From Acanthococcus lagerstroemiae (taxonomy: Eukaryota > Arthropoda > Insecta > Hemiptera > Eriococcidae): DNA of 64,000 nt. The position numbers and the translations under genes are program-made. Below the pieces are notes generated by a model, which did not search any database, had not been told where the DNA came from, and saw only the letters and a list, made by a program, of their open reading frames with translations. Every line of letters begins with the position of its first letter. Position 1 is the first letter of the stretch. The stretch is from assembly GCA_031841125.1 (NCBI GenBank), contig JAJSSI010000011.1, forward strand, positions 1,426,001-1,490,000, written 5' to 3'. This document shows positions 18,810 through 27,705 of the stretch, one piece after another.

Positions 18810-19457
18810 ATGAACCAAGATCTTAGCCATTTGCGCAAGAATTATATACAAAAAAAATTACTTGAAGAGGATCTCCCAAAAGATCCCATGGCACTTTTTG
18901 ATAGTTGGTTTCAAGAGGCTTTAAAATTTGAATATCTACTGGAGCCCAACGCGGTGTCTTTATCCACTATCGATGAGGATCATTCTCCCAGAGCGCGAGT
19001 GGTTTTACTTAAATCTTTCTCAGATGAAGGTTTTGTATTTTATACAAATTACAAAAGCAAAAAAGCATGTGCTATAGAGAGAAATTCTAAGGTGTGCTTA
19101 TCTTTTTTTTGGCCAGATACCGAACGTCAAATTATCATTAAAGGACATGCAGAAAAACTAAGCGCTAAAGATTCAGATGTTTATTTTTCAAAAAGACCTT
19201 GGGAAAGCTCCATAGGTGCGTGGGCTTCGCAGCAAAGCTCGGTTATTCCTTCAAGAACACACCTTGAAGAGCGCTATATGTATTATGAAAATCACTTCAG
19301 GGATCATACTTTGCGTAGACCCCATTTTTGGGGAGGCTACCTGGTAAAGCCTTATCAGATAGAGTTTTGGCAAGGGCGCAGCAATCGACTGCATGACAGA
19401 ATATGTTTTACACTTATTGAGAAACAGCAATGGAAAATGGAACGTTTAGCTCCTTGA
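18810..19457 (+). CDS. pdxH: Pyridoxamine 5'-phosphate oxidase
   Basis: FMN-dependent oxidase that makes pyridoxal 5'-phosphate from pyridoxine or pyridoxamine 5'-phosphate. The 215-residue protein is full length. FMN-contact segments are visible as RARVVLLKSF and YTNYKSKK, with the conserved WASQQSSVIPSR and the C-terminal WQGRSNRLHDR substrate-binding motif. It follows the broken aminotransferase and ends at a strong terminator shared with the HU gene. Confidence 0.96.
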   Translation: MNQDLSHLRKNYIQKKLLEEDLPKDPMALFDSWFQEALKFEYLLEPNAVSLSTIDEDHSPRARVVLLKSFSDEGFVFYTNYKSKKACAIERNSKVCLSFFWPDTERQIIIKGHAEKLSAKDSDVYFSKRPWESSIGAWASQQSSVIPSRTHLEERYMYYENHFRDHTLRRPHFWGGYLVKPYQIEFWQGRSNRLHDRICFTLIEKQQWKMERLAP

Positions 19458-19465
19458 TAAAAATA

Positions 19466-19489
19466 AAAACCCTGTATCAACAGGGTTTT
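19466..19489. terminator. Bidirectional terminator between pdxH and HU gene
   Basis: Perfect 9-bp inverted repeat AAAACCCTG / CAGGGTTTT with a 6-base loop, A-rich on one side and T-rich on the other, so it can act for both convergent genes. Confidence 0.85.
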
Positions 19490-19511
19490 CCGGAAATAAA
19501 AATACATAACG

Positions 19512-19802
19512 TTATTTTTTACTTTTCTCATTTACCTTGTTGGAGATTTCCGCGGCTGCTTTGAATTTTATTACAGTTTTTTCCGGAATATCGATAGCCT
19601 CACCTGTTTGTGGATTTCTCCCTTGTCTGGCAGGTCTTATCTGAGTTGAGAAAATCCCTAATCCGGGATAGGTTAGCTTATCTCCTTTTCCCAGACAGTT
19701 ACTAACTTGCGTTACATAAGAAGCCAGTACTTGGTTTATTTTTTCTTTCGATAGTCCATGAATGTCTTTAGCTATTGCATCGATCATTTCGGTTTTGTTC
19801 AT
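19512..19802 (-). CDS. HU family DNA-binding protein
   Basis: Small histone-like protein that bends and compacts DNA. The 96-residue product starts MNKTEMIDAIAKDIHGLSKE and contains the arm signature around RPARQGRNPQTGEAIDIPEK. Length is normal with a lysine-rich tail. It has a good Bacteroidota promoter upstream and ends at the terminator shared with pdxH. The position next to fmt is common in Flavobacteriia. Confidence 0.95.
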   Translation of the reverse strand: MNKTEMIDAIAKDIHGLSKEKINQVLASYVTQVSNCLGKGDKLTYPGLGIFSTQIRPARQGRNPQTGEAIDIPEKTVIKFKAAAEISNKVNEKSKK

Positions 19803-19854
19803 AATTTAAAATTTTGCTGGTAATGATAAACACTACCATACCTAAACATAGGAA

Positions 19855-19884
19855 CAAATATAGAATTTAAACAATATCTTCCAA
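19855..19884 (-). promoter_or_regulatory. Promoter of the HU gene
   Basis: On the minus strand, TTG (19882-19884), a 19-bp spacer and TATATTTG (19855-19862) match the Bacteroidota -33/-7 pattern, about 50 bp upstream of the HU ATG. Confidence 0.6.
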
Positions 19885-19920
19885 CTTACTTGAAAATTTC
19901 AGTTATGCTTTGATCCAATA

Positions 19921-20877
19921 CTACGTATTTAGTACAATAGAATTCTTTCCTTGTAGCCCATTGATGAGTTCATCTGCTTGCATACGTCGTCTTCCTTCTA
20001 ATTGTCCCTCGATAATGGAGAGATAACCTCCTGTAAGGGCTATTTTCATTTCTTTATTTTTTAAAATAAGTGTACCTACAGGATGGGAATGTAACTGATA
20101 AAAACAGGCAGCTCGATAAATTTTAAGCAGTAGTTTTTTACCTGATTCATTTATCAATTGAGTCCAAGCTCCTGGGTAAGGATTCAATCCACGGATTTTA
20201 TTATAGATTACCTCTATAGGCGCCTGCCAATGAATTTTCCCGTCTTCATGAAAAAGTTTAGATGCCATTTTCAGATTTTCTTTTATAATTTGAGGTTGAG
20301 GCTGCAGGCTTTTTTCAATAAGCCCCTGAAGGGTTTTAAGCACTAAGTCAGCACCCATTTGGGCGAGCCTTTGATAAAGCGATCCGGCAGTTTCTTCTGG
20401 ATGAATCATTGTTTTTTTTTGCAAAAGTATTGCTCCGCTGTCTATATGCTCATCCAAAATAAAAGTGGTCACGCCAGTTTCTTTTTCTCCATTCATGATA
20501 GCCCATTGTATGGGAGCTGCGCCGCGATAATTCGGAAGCAAAGAAGCATGCAGGTTGAAAGTTCCTAATTTAGGCATGCTCCAAATGACTTTTGGGAGCA
20601 TACGGAAAGCTACTACAATAATGATCTCAGGCTGCAAATTTCGTAAGGTATCCAGAAAAGATGCATCTCTCATGCGCTCAGGCTGTAAAATCGTAAGCTT
20701 GTGTATAAGGGCGTATTTTTTTACCGCTGATTCAGATATTTTTCGACCTCTTCCAGTTCGTTTATCCGGTATAGTTACTACACCTACCAAAGGGTATTTT
20801 TGCTCCAGCAATTTTTCAAGCGAACAAACGGCAAAATCTGGGCTGCCCATAAAAACGATACGTGGATGTTTTTTCAT
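19921..20877 (-). CDS. fmt: Methionyl-tRNA formyltransferase
   Basis: Formylates initiator Met-tRNA for translation initiation. The 318-residue protein starts with the formyl-transferase motif RIVFMGSPDFAV and has the catalytic region FNLHASLLPNYRGAAPIQWA, then GVTTFILDEHIDSGAIL. The C-terminal tRNA-binding domain is complete (KIRGLNPYPGAW, GRRRMQADELINGLQG). No lesions. It precedes the HU gene on the same strand. Confidence 0.96.
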   Translation of the reverse strand: MKKHPRIVFMGSPDFAVCSLEKLLEQKYPLVGVVTIPDKRTGRGRKISESAVKKYALIHKLTILQPERMRDASFLDTLRNLQPEIIIVVAFRMLPKVIWSMPKLGTFNLHASLLPNYRGAAPIQWAIMNGEKETGVTTFILDEHIDSGAILLQKKTMIHPEETAGSLYQRLAQMGADLVLKTLQGLIEKSLQPQPQIIKENLKMASKLFHEDGKIHWQAPIEVIYNKIRGLNPYPGAWTQLINESGKKLLLKIYRAACFYQLHSHPVGTLILKNKEMKIALTGGYLSIIEGQLEGRRRMQADELINGLQGKNSIVLNT

Positions 20878-21249
20878 AAAAACAATAATTTTTTAAAATT
20901 TATTAAATTAATTCAAATAAAAATTCATAAATCTTAGCTAAGAATGGCTGATAATTTAACGTTTATTTAGTTTTGACAGCTTATGAAGTTAAGCATAAAA
21001 TCATTCCATCATAAGGACTATTACTCTTACTTATATATTGTTCTGTTAACCAGATATTTGGAAGCTAAATAGCTTATAAGCAAAAGAGCCTGTTAAATCT
21101 TCGGCAAGAGTATAGAAAAAGATTAAATACTTTATAATACAAAAAAAGCAAAAGAAATTTATAGAAAGTATGATTTGATAAGTCAAGAGCCCTCTATACC
21201 CTCTATAAAGAAAGCTTAAAGATCAAATTGCAGTACTATTTAGTGAATT
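20878..21249. other. Gene-free AT-rich stretch upstream of fmt
   Basis: About 370 bp, very AT-rich, stops in all frames. Flavobacteria often carry recQ next to fmt; no trace is recognisable here. Confidence 0.5.
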
Positions 21250-21944
21250 TTAAGCGACTCTTTGCCTCTTTTTTAAAGTAGGATTGTTGACCTGCAAAGT
21301 TTTTATAACATTAAGTTGTGTTTTAACATTTTTAGTAGTGAAACCAAGTAGGTGACCTCCAGATTTTTCATTGGACGAAAGATAGTGAAAATGAAAACCC
21401 GACAAATTAACCCCTTCGTAGTGACTAGGAAAGTAAAATCCTACAACTACACCCCTTTGATTATTTGAGCGGTGCGCCTAATTTTAATGAATTGAAAAAT
21501 CCTTCTATGCGAATGGCGTATATTTTCTTAGGATCGATGCTTTTAAAAAGATAACTCAAAAAATCCTTAAAATTCATCTCTTTAGAAACTGTAAAACTTG
21601 CATCAGCATTAAAATGCGTCATAGTGATAAAAGGAACCGTCCAGTTTTCTTGTGCTCTTTCCACCTTTCCACTATAGTTTATTTGATAAAAAATTCCATT
21701 GAGATGGACAAGTTCTCCACTCCATATTGTGATAAGCGCCTAACCCGAAATCTCCTTCTGGAATCAACTCTTTAATAGAGTTGATTCCTTTAAAATTCCC
21801 ATTTATAAGCAGTTGTACACGAGAATTTTGAAAAGCTTTTTTTTGCAGTTCGTGGAATGTTTTTCTCTTCTGTTTTTGAATTGTAGGGATTTGAAAAAAA
21901 TAAAACAGCAAACAACACACAATGAAAAAATCGGACAAAGGCAT
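21250..21944 (-). pseudogene. alsD: Alpha-acetolactate decarboxylase, broken
   Basis: AlsD converts acetolactate to acetoin. The minus strand from 21944 gives a hydrophobic N-terminus (probable signal), then SIKELIPEGDFGLGAYHNME. A frameshift near 21717 leads to GELVHLNGIFYQINYSGKVE and ADASFTVSKEMNFKDFLSYL, then YAIRIEGFFNSLKLGAPLK. After a further shift near 21463 comes RGVVVGFYFPSHYEGVNLSG, then FHFHYLS and SGGHLLGF with the zinc-binding histidines. Two frameshifts separate all these parts, so the enzyme cannot be made as one chain. Confidence 0.82.
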
Positions 21945-21956
21945 AGATCTTAATAT

Positions 21957-22341
21957 GTGGCTTTGAAGGACTGAGACTAAAGTCCTATAAATGTGTGGCG
22001 GGTATATGGACCATATAGGCTACGGACATACTAAAGGAATCAAGCCTACGGATCACATCACCCCGGAGGGGACTCTTATCCTTTTAAAACAGGACCTTAA
22101 AGAGCCGGAAGCGGTGATAAGACAATACAAAGGTTCCCCTTAACCAAAACCAATACGACGCTTTGGCGAGCTTTATATTTAACGTGGAGGCGGGCAATTT
22201 TATCTCTTCCACTCTTTTTTTTTTAAAAAAAAACTCAATGTCAAAGACTACGGCGGGGCTGCCGAAGAGTTTTTAAAATGGAACAAAGTAAAAGGAGCGA
22301 TATCGGAAGGCTTAAAAGGCGAGAGAAAGAGCTTTTTCTAA
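21957..22341 (+). pseudogene. Phage endolysin (GH24 lysozyme family), broken
   Basis: Muramidase of the T4-lysozyme type, used by phages for host lysis. The plus strand reads GFEGLRLKSYKCVAGIWTI, carrying the catalytic glutamate of the FEG motif. A 2-bp shift follows, then GYGHTKGIKPTDHITPEG, and after further shifts LNQNQYDALASFIFNVEAGN and GGAAEEFLKWNKVKG, ending KGERKSF. At least three frame changes. It marks the lysis module of the same sort of phage whose packaging genes lie near 16 kb. Confidence 0.78.
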
Positions 22342-22352
22342 GCTAGATTCGT

Positions 22353-22795
22353 ATGAGAGGTTTATAATACTTTATTCCTTTTTTTCTTGTAAGCTGCTCG
22401 ACTTCAAAAAGGCTTGTCGTTAAGGATAATACCTCCGTAAAGCAGATCGAATCCTCGCATATAAGAAAGCGTGTCACCGACCCTTTTGTAAGCGCTATAA
22501 GAACTTCCTTTAGATTCATCGGATGCTCGTCTACCCCCCTAAACGCTACTTGCTTAGATCGGGTAAAACCGAGATCAAATCTGAAGTACGGGAGGGGGGG
22601 AGCTTGAAGCTTACCGCAAGGGGTGATAAGCAAGTGTGCGAGGATAAGCTTATTGAAAAGGTGGTTACCAAAGATAAGCTTATCTATAAGGACAAGCTCG
22701 TTAAAGGGGCGTATATTCCCAAATGGGTGTATATCCTTATGGCTGTGAATGTGGTGTTCATAGGGTGGAAATTCAGAAGGTTTTTGATCTTTTAG
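22353..22795 (+). pseudogene. Phage lysis-associated lipoprotein/membrane protein (spanin-like), frameshifted
   Basis: Directly after the endolysin remnant. The start region reads MRGL, then in another frame ILYFIPFFLVSCSTSKRL-like, a lipoprotein signal with SCSTSK, then VVKDNTSVKQIESSHIRKRV. A shift near 22525 opens the last frame, KTEIKSEVREGGSLKLTARG and KLIYKDKLVKGAYIPKW, ending with a membrane helix WVYILMAVNVVFIGWKF. An N-terminal signal and C-terminal helix next to a lysozyme resemble Rz-like/spanin genes of Bacteroidota phages; that role is inferred from position. Confidence 0.5.
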
Positions 22796-23133
22796 AGGGA
22801 CTTATTTGTCCTATCTGTGTCCCACAAGAGCGCTTTAGACGCAAAATGTGTCCCAAAAAGGGGCTATTGAGGGACACAAGTGGCGCACAAAATCATTTTT
22901 GCATTGTGAAAACGCAAAATGTGAGGCACAAACCAAGCCTGCGCCTCACAAGCGGCGCGCGCCGGAACTTCAGAGAAAGATTTATAACCGAACTTTATGC
23001 TTAACTTGCTTTAGGAGGTAAAAGCAAGGAGATAGTAATTGCAGGAAATTTGTATCTTAAATCTATAAGTTTTAATTTATAAAGAACTGTAAATAAGTTT
23101 ATTATAATTATATAACTTGTTCTTCGTTAAATC
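22796..23133. other. Gene-free stretch with a G+C-rich, repetitive patch
   Basis: About 340 bp after the lysis remnant. The part 22810-22985 is richer in G+C and repeats short elements (GTGTCCC/GGGACAC, TTTGC...GCAAAA, GCGCC), possibly phage intergenic DNA. An open frame at 22723-23004 has no convincing protein features. Confidence 0.4.
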
Positions 23134-23797
23134 TTATCCTGTGGTCTGAAAAATACCCATATCGTCGGTTTTTAATTTGCCCATTTTTCCGTCAGCGTTC
23201 GCTACAATTTTTTCTGCCTGCTTTCTGGCATCTCTGAAGGCTTCTTCCAGCGCTTTATGCTTAAGTTCAGAGAGTTTTGCATAATAGTACTCAGGAGGGT
23301 GAGACTCAAAATCGACACCTGATTTGATCAAATCGGTGATCTCTCGTGAGATATTTTCTATTTTGTTAATCTTTTTTGAAATGACTTGTACGTCTTGTTC
23401 AAGTTTATAACCGGTAAATACATAACTGGTACGATTGCCATAGTTGGCATACTTTTCATCATATTTTCTTTTAATTTGTACGGCAGAAAAAAAGGTCTCT
23501 TCTTCAAAGACGCCCTTTTCTCTCAGATATTCATGGATGAGCTAGCGATCTTTTTTTAAAAATTGTAAACTTTTTCAAGACTTTCATCCTTTTTTTCAAA
23601 ATTTCCCCGCCAAACGATCAATCAGATCGGATTGAAATTTTTTTGATGCAGCTCCTTTTACTTTGAGTAAGATCTGATTTTACATTTCTGTTTTTATAGG
23701 CGTTAAGGATAATAAAAACCGATGAAACTAGTGATAATCCCAATATGATAGGAGATAATTCTTTTATTCTCGTATAATATTTTTTGAAAAAAATCAA
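23134..23797 (-). pseudogene. SIMPL-domain (DUF541) protein, broken
   Basis: Remnant of an envelope SIMPL/DUF541 protein. The frame near the start shows a membrane anchor (ELSPIILGLSLVSSVFIILN). After shifts come VKGAASKKFQSDLIDRLAG, an in-frame stop after FLKKDR (near 23543), EKGVFEEETFFSAVQIKRKY, YVFTGYKLEQDVQVISKK and finally HPPEYYYAKLSELKHKALEE and KTDDMGIFQTTG, where it stops short of the family's usual end. There is no ATG at the start. Function of the family is not well defined. Confidence 0.72.
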
Positions 23798-24961
23798 TTA
23801 TAAATAGATCAAATACTTTTCTCTTATTTTCCTGAACTTTTCCAGATCTTCTTGCCATGAAGCCAGAATTTCTTCCTCAGAAATCCCCTGCTCGAAAAGA
23901 GTTAAATTTTTTTTCACTTTCCTTAGCTCTTTTTGCGTTTTGGTAGGCCTGAATCAGCCATTTTAGTTGTAACCTCGGCTCTGAGGTTTCGTTTTTAAGC
24001 TCTTCTCCATAACATAATTTTCCTTTTTGTGGAGGCTTTTTAGAACCGGAATTGGGCTGGGGCATGAAATGAAAAGGATATAGGTCTTTTTTAAAATAGG
24101 GCGCGCCGTAAATCTGAAATGGCCGGGTAGTGCCGCGTCCGATGCTTACATTAGTGTCCTCAAAGAGACAGAGGCTCGGATATAGCTATATAGAGTGTTC
24201 ATTGGGCAGATTGGGAGAAGGGGGTATGGTCAGTGTGATTTTTTCACGATTATAATTTTTCATGAGAATAACCGTTAACTTAAGCGGATGTCGGTATTTA
24301 GCCAGTTTTCACCCAAAATCATACGGGCATATTCTCCTGTAGTCATTTCATAGATAAGGGTACGGGGTGCCTGCCCACGAAAGACCGGAATGGGGTCTTT
24401 AGCACGGTCCCGTCTTAATGTCCGTTGGGATTGCACCGATCCAGAAGAACCAGGGGAATATTCGCCTTAGCGCAGGCCTCCATTATATAGTGGATCGTGG
24501 TGAGATAAGTGTAAAAGCGTACGCCCACATCTTGCAAGTCAAAAACCATCAAATCGATATCTTTCATTTGACTTGGAAGCGGATTTTTATATTTTCCGTA
24601 TGAAGAGATGATCGGAATGCCGGTATTTAGCTCTTTTCCATCCTCTATCAGCTCTCCATCTAGCAGCGTCCCTGTAAAGACCGTGCTTAGGTGAGAAGAT
24701 TCGCCGGATATGCATTCCTTTAGCCAAAAGCACTTCTATCAAAGATAAATCCCCTATACGGCTACACTGATGGGCTACTTACTCCCAGTTTTGCTTTCCC
24801 TTAATCAGCGGATCATATAACGCGCTTTGCTGCGCTCCTGTTAAAACCGGAGCTTCTTCTGTGGTTTTTTCTGTTAAGTCGGGTGTTTGTCCATGAACAC
24901 ATAAGAGCAGCAGCTCAAGCGAGAGCATAAATAAAAATCTATATTTGATGGCTTTTATCAT
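23798..24961 (-). pseudogene. NamZ-like exo-beta-N-acetylmuramidase (DUF1343), broken
   Basis: DUF1343 proteins release N-acetylmuramic acid from peptidoglycan fragments for recycling. From the ATG at 24961 there is a signal peptide (FLFMLSLELLLLCVHGQ), then in several frames VAHQCSRIGDLSLIEVLLAK, LLDRCNPNGH, EMTTGEYARMILGENWLN, IPPSPNLPNEHSI (followed by a stop), [39 protein letters not shown] and [18 protein letters not shown]. At least five frameshifts or stops. It is divergent from the neighbouring permease gene, whose start overlaps its first codons. Confidence 0.8.
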
Positions 24962-24971
24962 ATGCATGCTG

Positions 24972-26204
24972 ATGAGTTTTGAATGGTTTTTTTCTAGAGC
25001 AACCGCAAGGTTTAAAAGTACACAAAAGCAACTTTCATCCATCATTGTGCTTATTTCTCAAATCTCTATCCTCTTAGGCATTGTCGTCACCTACCTGACT
25101 TTCTCCATAGGCCTTGGCACACGTCATGCCATTAAGGAGAAGCTGGCGGCTTTTTTCGGACATGTGCTGATCACTGGGCTTGACAGCAACGACTCGTACA
25201 ATAGTTCTCCTATTTCTCTCCGACAGTCCTTTTATCCAATTCCCTCATGGAGAATACCCGTGGCTAACTTGAGCGAATTCGCTATTAAAGGTGGTATTAT
25301 ACGCACTGAAAAAGATACAGAAGGTATTGTTTTCAAAGGGGTTTCGTCTAACTATGACTGGAGCCGTTTTAAAGATTTTATCGTTAAAGGACGAAGGCCT
25401 GATCTTAAGGGGACCTCGTTGAGTTATGAAGTATTGCTTTCAAAAAAGATGGCTGCTGTATTGGGATTGGACACATGGGCTTCTTTTGTAGTTTATTTTT
25501 TTCGTGAGCCTCCGCAAGTTCCCGTTGCTAGACGTTTCTTTATCAGCGGTCTGTATAATACGGGTATTAAAAATTTTGACCAGATGATGATCATCGGAGA
25601 CCTTCGTCAGGTGCGCCGTATCAATCACTGGCAAGAGGATCAGACAGGGGGCTTTGAGGTGTTTGTTAAAGACATCAACAAAATAGAGGCCCTGGAAAAG
25701 GAAATCAACGAGCATATCAGCTATGATTTAAAGGCGCAAGGGGTGTTAAGTCGCTTTGAAAGTATTCGCAATTGGATGGGAATTTTCGATATCAATATCC
25801 TTATAGTGACGCTTATTATCAGTGTGGTGGTGATGATCAATATGATGGTGCTTTTACTCATTCTTATCCTCGAGCGCTCTTACACTGTAGGGGTGCTTAA
25901 AACATTAGGCGCTTCTAATGGTTCCATACGGAAAATATTTATCTATTATGCCTTTCGTGTACTATGGCCGGCTCTTTTATGGGGCAATTTGATCGCTTTA
26001 AGTTCGTTGGTTTTACAAAAATATTTTGGTTTAATTCATCTGAACCCTGAAGCATATTACATAAGTGTTGTCCCTGTTTACCTTAATCCTGCATTAGTGG
26101 CAGGCATTAATATGGCAGCTGTATTTCTTTCTTTGCTCACCTTATGGGTACCTTCTTTATTGATCAATAAAATTTCGCCCATTAAATCGATAAAGTTTCG
26201 TTAA
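24972..26204 (+). CDS. ABC transporter permease, FtsX/LolE-type
   Basis: Membrane subunit of an ABC transporter in the MacB/FtsX/LolC-E family, often linked to lipoprotein release. From the ATG at 24972 (MSFEWFFSRATARF) it has 410 residues: a first helix at ILISQISILLGIVVTYLTFS-like positions 25-50, a large periplasmic domain, and three C-terminal helices including IDILIVT-like and MVLLLILILERSYTVGVLKT; the LKTLGASNGSIRKIFI cytoplasmic loop is typical. ATGs at 24945 and 24966 are alternatives. It precedes glmM as in many Flavobacteriia. Intact. Confidence 0.9.
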   Translation: MSFEWFFSRATARFKSTQKQLSSIIVLISQISILLGIVVTYLTFSIGLGTRHAIKEKLAAFFGHVLITGLDSNDSYNSSPISLRQSFYPIPSWRIPVANLSEFAIKGGIIRTEKDTEGIVFKGVSSNYDWSRFKDFIVKGRRPDLKGTSLSYEVLLSKKMAAVLGLDTWASFVVYFFREPPQVPVARRFFISGLYNTGIKNFDQMMIIGDLRQVRRINHWQEDQTGGFEVFVKDINKIEALEKEINEHISYDLKAQGVLSRFESIRNWMGIFDINILIVTLIISVVVMINMMVLLLILILERSYTVGVLKTLGASNGSIRKIFIYYAFRVLWPALLWGNLIALSSLVLQKYFGLIHLNPEAYYISVVPVYLNPALVAGINMAAVFLSLLTLWVPSLLINKISPIKSIKFR

Positions 26205-26271
26205 TTTTTTTTAAAAAAAAATTAGTCCTTTGGATTTTTTATTTTTGTTTTAGAAATAAAATTATGAGATC

Positions 26272-27705
26272 TTGACGCTGATAAAGTCTATTTCCGGCAT
26301 AAGAGGTACTATCGGAGGAAAAGCCGGCGAAAACCTGACCCCTTTGGATACTGTTAAATTTGCTTGTGCTTATGGAAACTGGCTCAAAAAAAATTTTCCT
26401 GATTGTAAACCCTTAGTTGTGCTGGGAAGAGATGCGCGAGCATCAGGTGAAATGATCAAAAAGCTTGTGTCAGCCAGTTTACAGGCGTTGGCTATAGATG
26501 TGCTTGATCTTGACCTTTCCACCACACCTACAGTGGAGATGGCGGTTATTTTGGAAAAAGCTCAGGGAGGGATCATTATAACAGCCAGTCATAATCCTGC
26601 CCACTGGAACGCTTTAAAAATGCTTGATTCTAATGGTGAATTTGTTTCCGAGCAATCGGGAAAAGAAATATTATACATTGCGCAACAAGAAGAATTCGTT
26701 GCGTTTGCAACGATAGAAGCGCTTGGCAGGCAAAACTTAATAAAAAACGGCTACATTGCGCGGCATATCGATGAGATTTTACAACTTCCCTTGGTAGATG
26801 AAGCAGCTATAAAAAAGGCCCGTTTAAAAATTGTGGTAGATGCGGTAAACTCAACTGGCGGCTTTTCGGTTCCCGAACTTTTGGGACGTTTAGGTGTTGA
26901 AGTGGTAAAAATGTATTGTGAACCTGATGGTTTGTTTCCACATGATCCCGAGCCTTTAAAAGAGCATCTTTCAGAGATCTGTCAAAAAGTTCCTCATTTG
27001 AAAGCGGATATGGGAATTGTAGTAGATCCTGACGTGGATCGTTTGGTATTCGTTTGTGAAAACGGTGAACTTTTTGGAGAAGAATATACATTGGTTGCCG
27101 TGGCGGATTATGTGCTCTCGAAACGCCCGGGTAGTGTAGTTTCTAACTTATCTTCATCAAGGGCTTTGAAAGATATCGCCTCTCGATGGAACGTCCCCTG
27201 TTATTATGCAGCCGTTGGAGAGGTGAATGTGGTAAAGTGCATGAAGGAAACCTCTGCAGTTATAGGAGGAGAAGGCAACGGAGGGGTAATTTATCCGGAT
27301 TTGCATTACGGCAGAGATGCTTTGGTGGGAATCGCTCTATTTTTAACGCATTTAGTTTATTCACGTAATAGTGTAAGTGCTTTAAGAAAACAATATCCCT
27401 CTTATTTTATGGCGAAGAAAAAAATAAAATGCGCTTCGCAAGTTGATCTGTCAGATGTTTTTAAAGCACTCAGGGAAAAATATCAACACCGGCAGCCTGA
27501 TTCTACAGACGGGCTGAAAATAGATTTTGCTGATGAATGGGTACATCTTAGAAAATCTAACACCGAACCTATTATTCGAGTGTATGCTGAGGCGACATCT
27601 GATAAAAGAGCCCATATTTTATCAGAACAATTTCTTGAACAAATCAGGAATTTTATTCTGTATCAGCAGGCTAAATCAACAACTTATCATACATTAAAAG
27701 AATGA
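26272..27705 (+). CDS. glmM: Phosphoglucosamine mutase-like phosphohexomutase
   Basis: Interconverts glucosamine-6-phosphate and glucosamine-1-phosphate for UDP-GlcNAc and cell-wall synthesis. The 477-residue protein starts MTLIKSISGIRGTIGG and has the phosphoserine loop TASHNPAHWNALK, the magnesium motif DPDVDRLVF, the sugar-binding GEGNGGVIYP and the phosphate-binding RKSNTEPIIRVYAE. The first codon is TTG (26272); there is no in-frame ATG near it, and the sequence from there matches the family start exactly. It is 67 bp downstream of the permease. All catalytic motifs are intact. Confidence 0.93.
   Translation: MTLIKSISGIRGTIGGKAGENLTPLDTVKFACAYGNWLKKNFPDCKPLVVLGRDARASGEMIKKLVSASLQALAIDVLDLDLSTTPTVEMAVILEKAQGGIIITASHNPAHWNALKMLDSNGEFVSEQSGKEILYIAQQEEFVAFATIEALGRQNLIKNGYIARHIDEILQLPLVDEAAIKKARLKIVVDAVNSTGGFSVPELLGRLGVEVVKMYCEPDGLFPHDPEPLKEHLSEICQKVPHLKADMGIVVDPDVDRLVFVCENGELFGEEYTLVAVADYVLSKRPGSVVSNLSSSRALKDIASRWNVPCYYAAVGEVNVVKCMKETSAVIGGEGNGGVIYPDLHYGRDALVGIALFLTHLVYSRNSVSALRKQYPSYFMAKKKIKCASQVDLSDVFKALREKYQHRQPDSTDGLKIDFADEWVHLRKSNTEPIIRVYAEATSDKRAHILSEQFLEQIRNFILYQQAKSTTYHTLKE

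Noticed and set aside
22723..23004. 93-codon plus-strand frame with cysteines (CPICVPQERFRRKMCP)
   Set aside because: Suggested a zinc ribbon at first, but the frame begins inside the spanin-like gene and the cysteines come from repeated GTGTCCC-like nucleotide motifs; no family fits.
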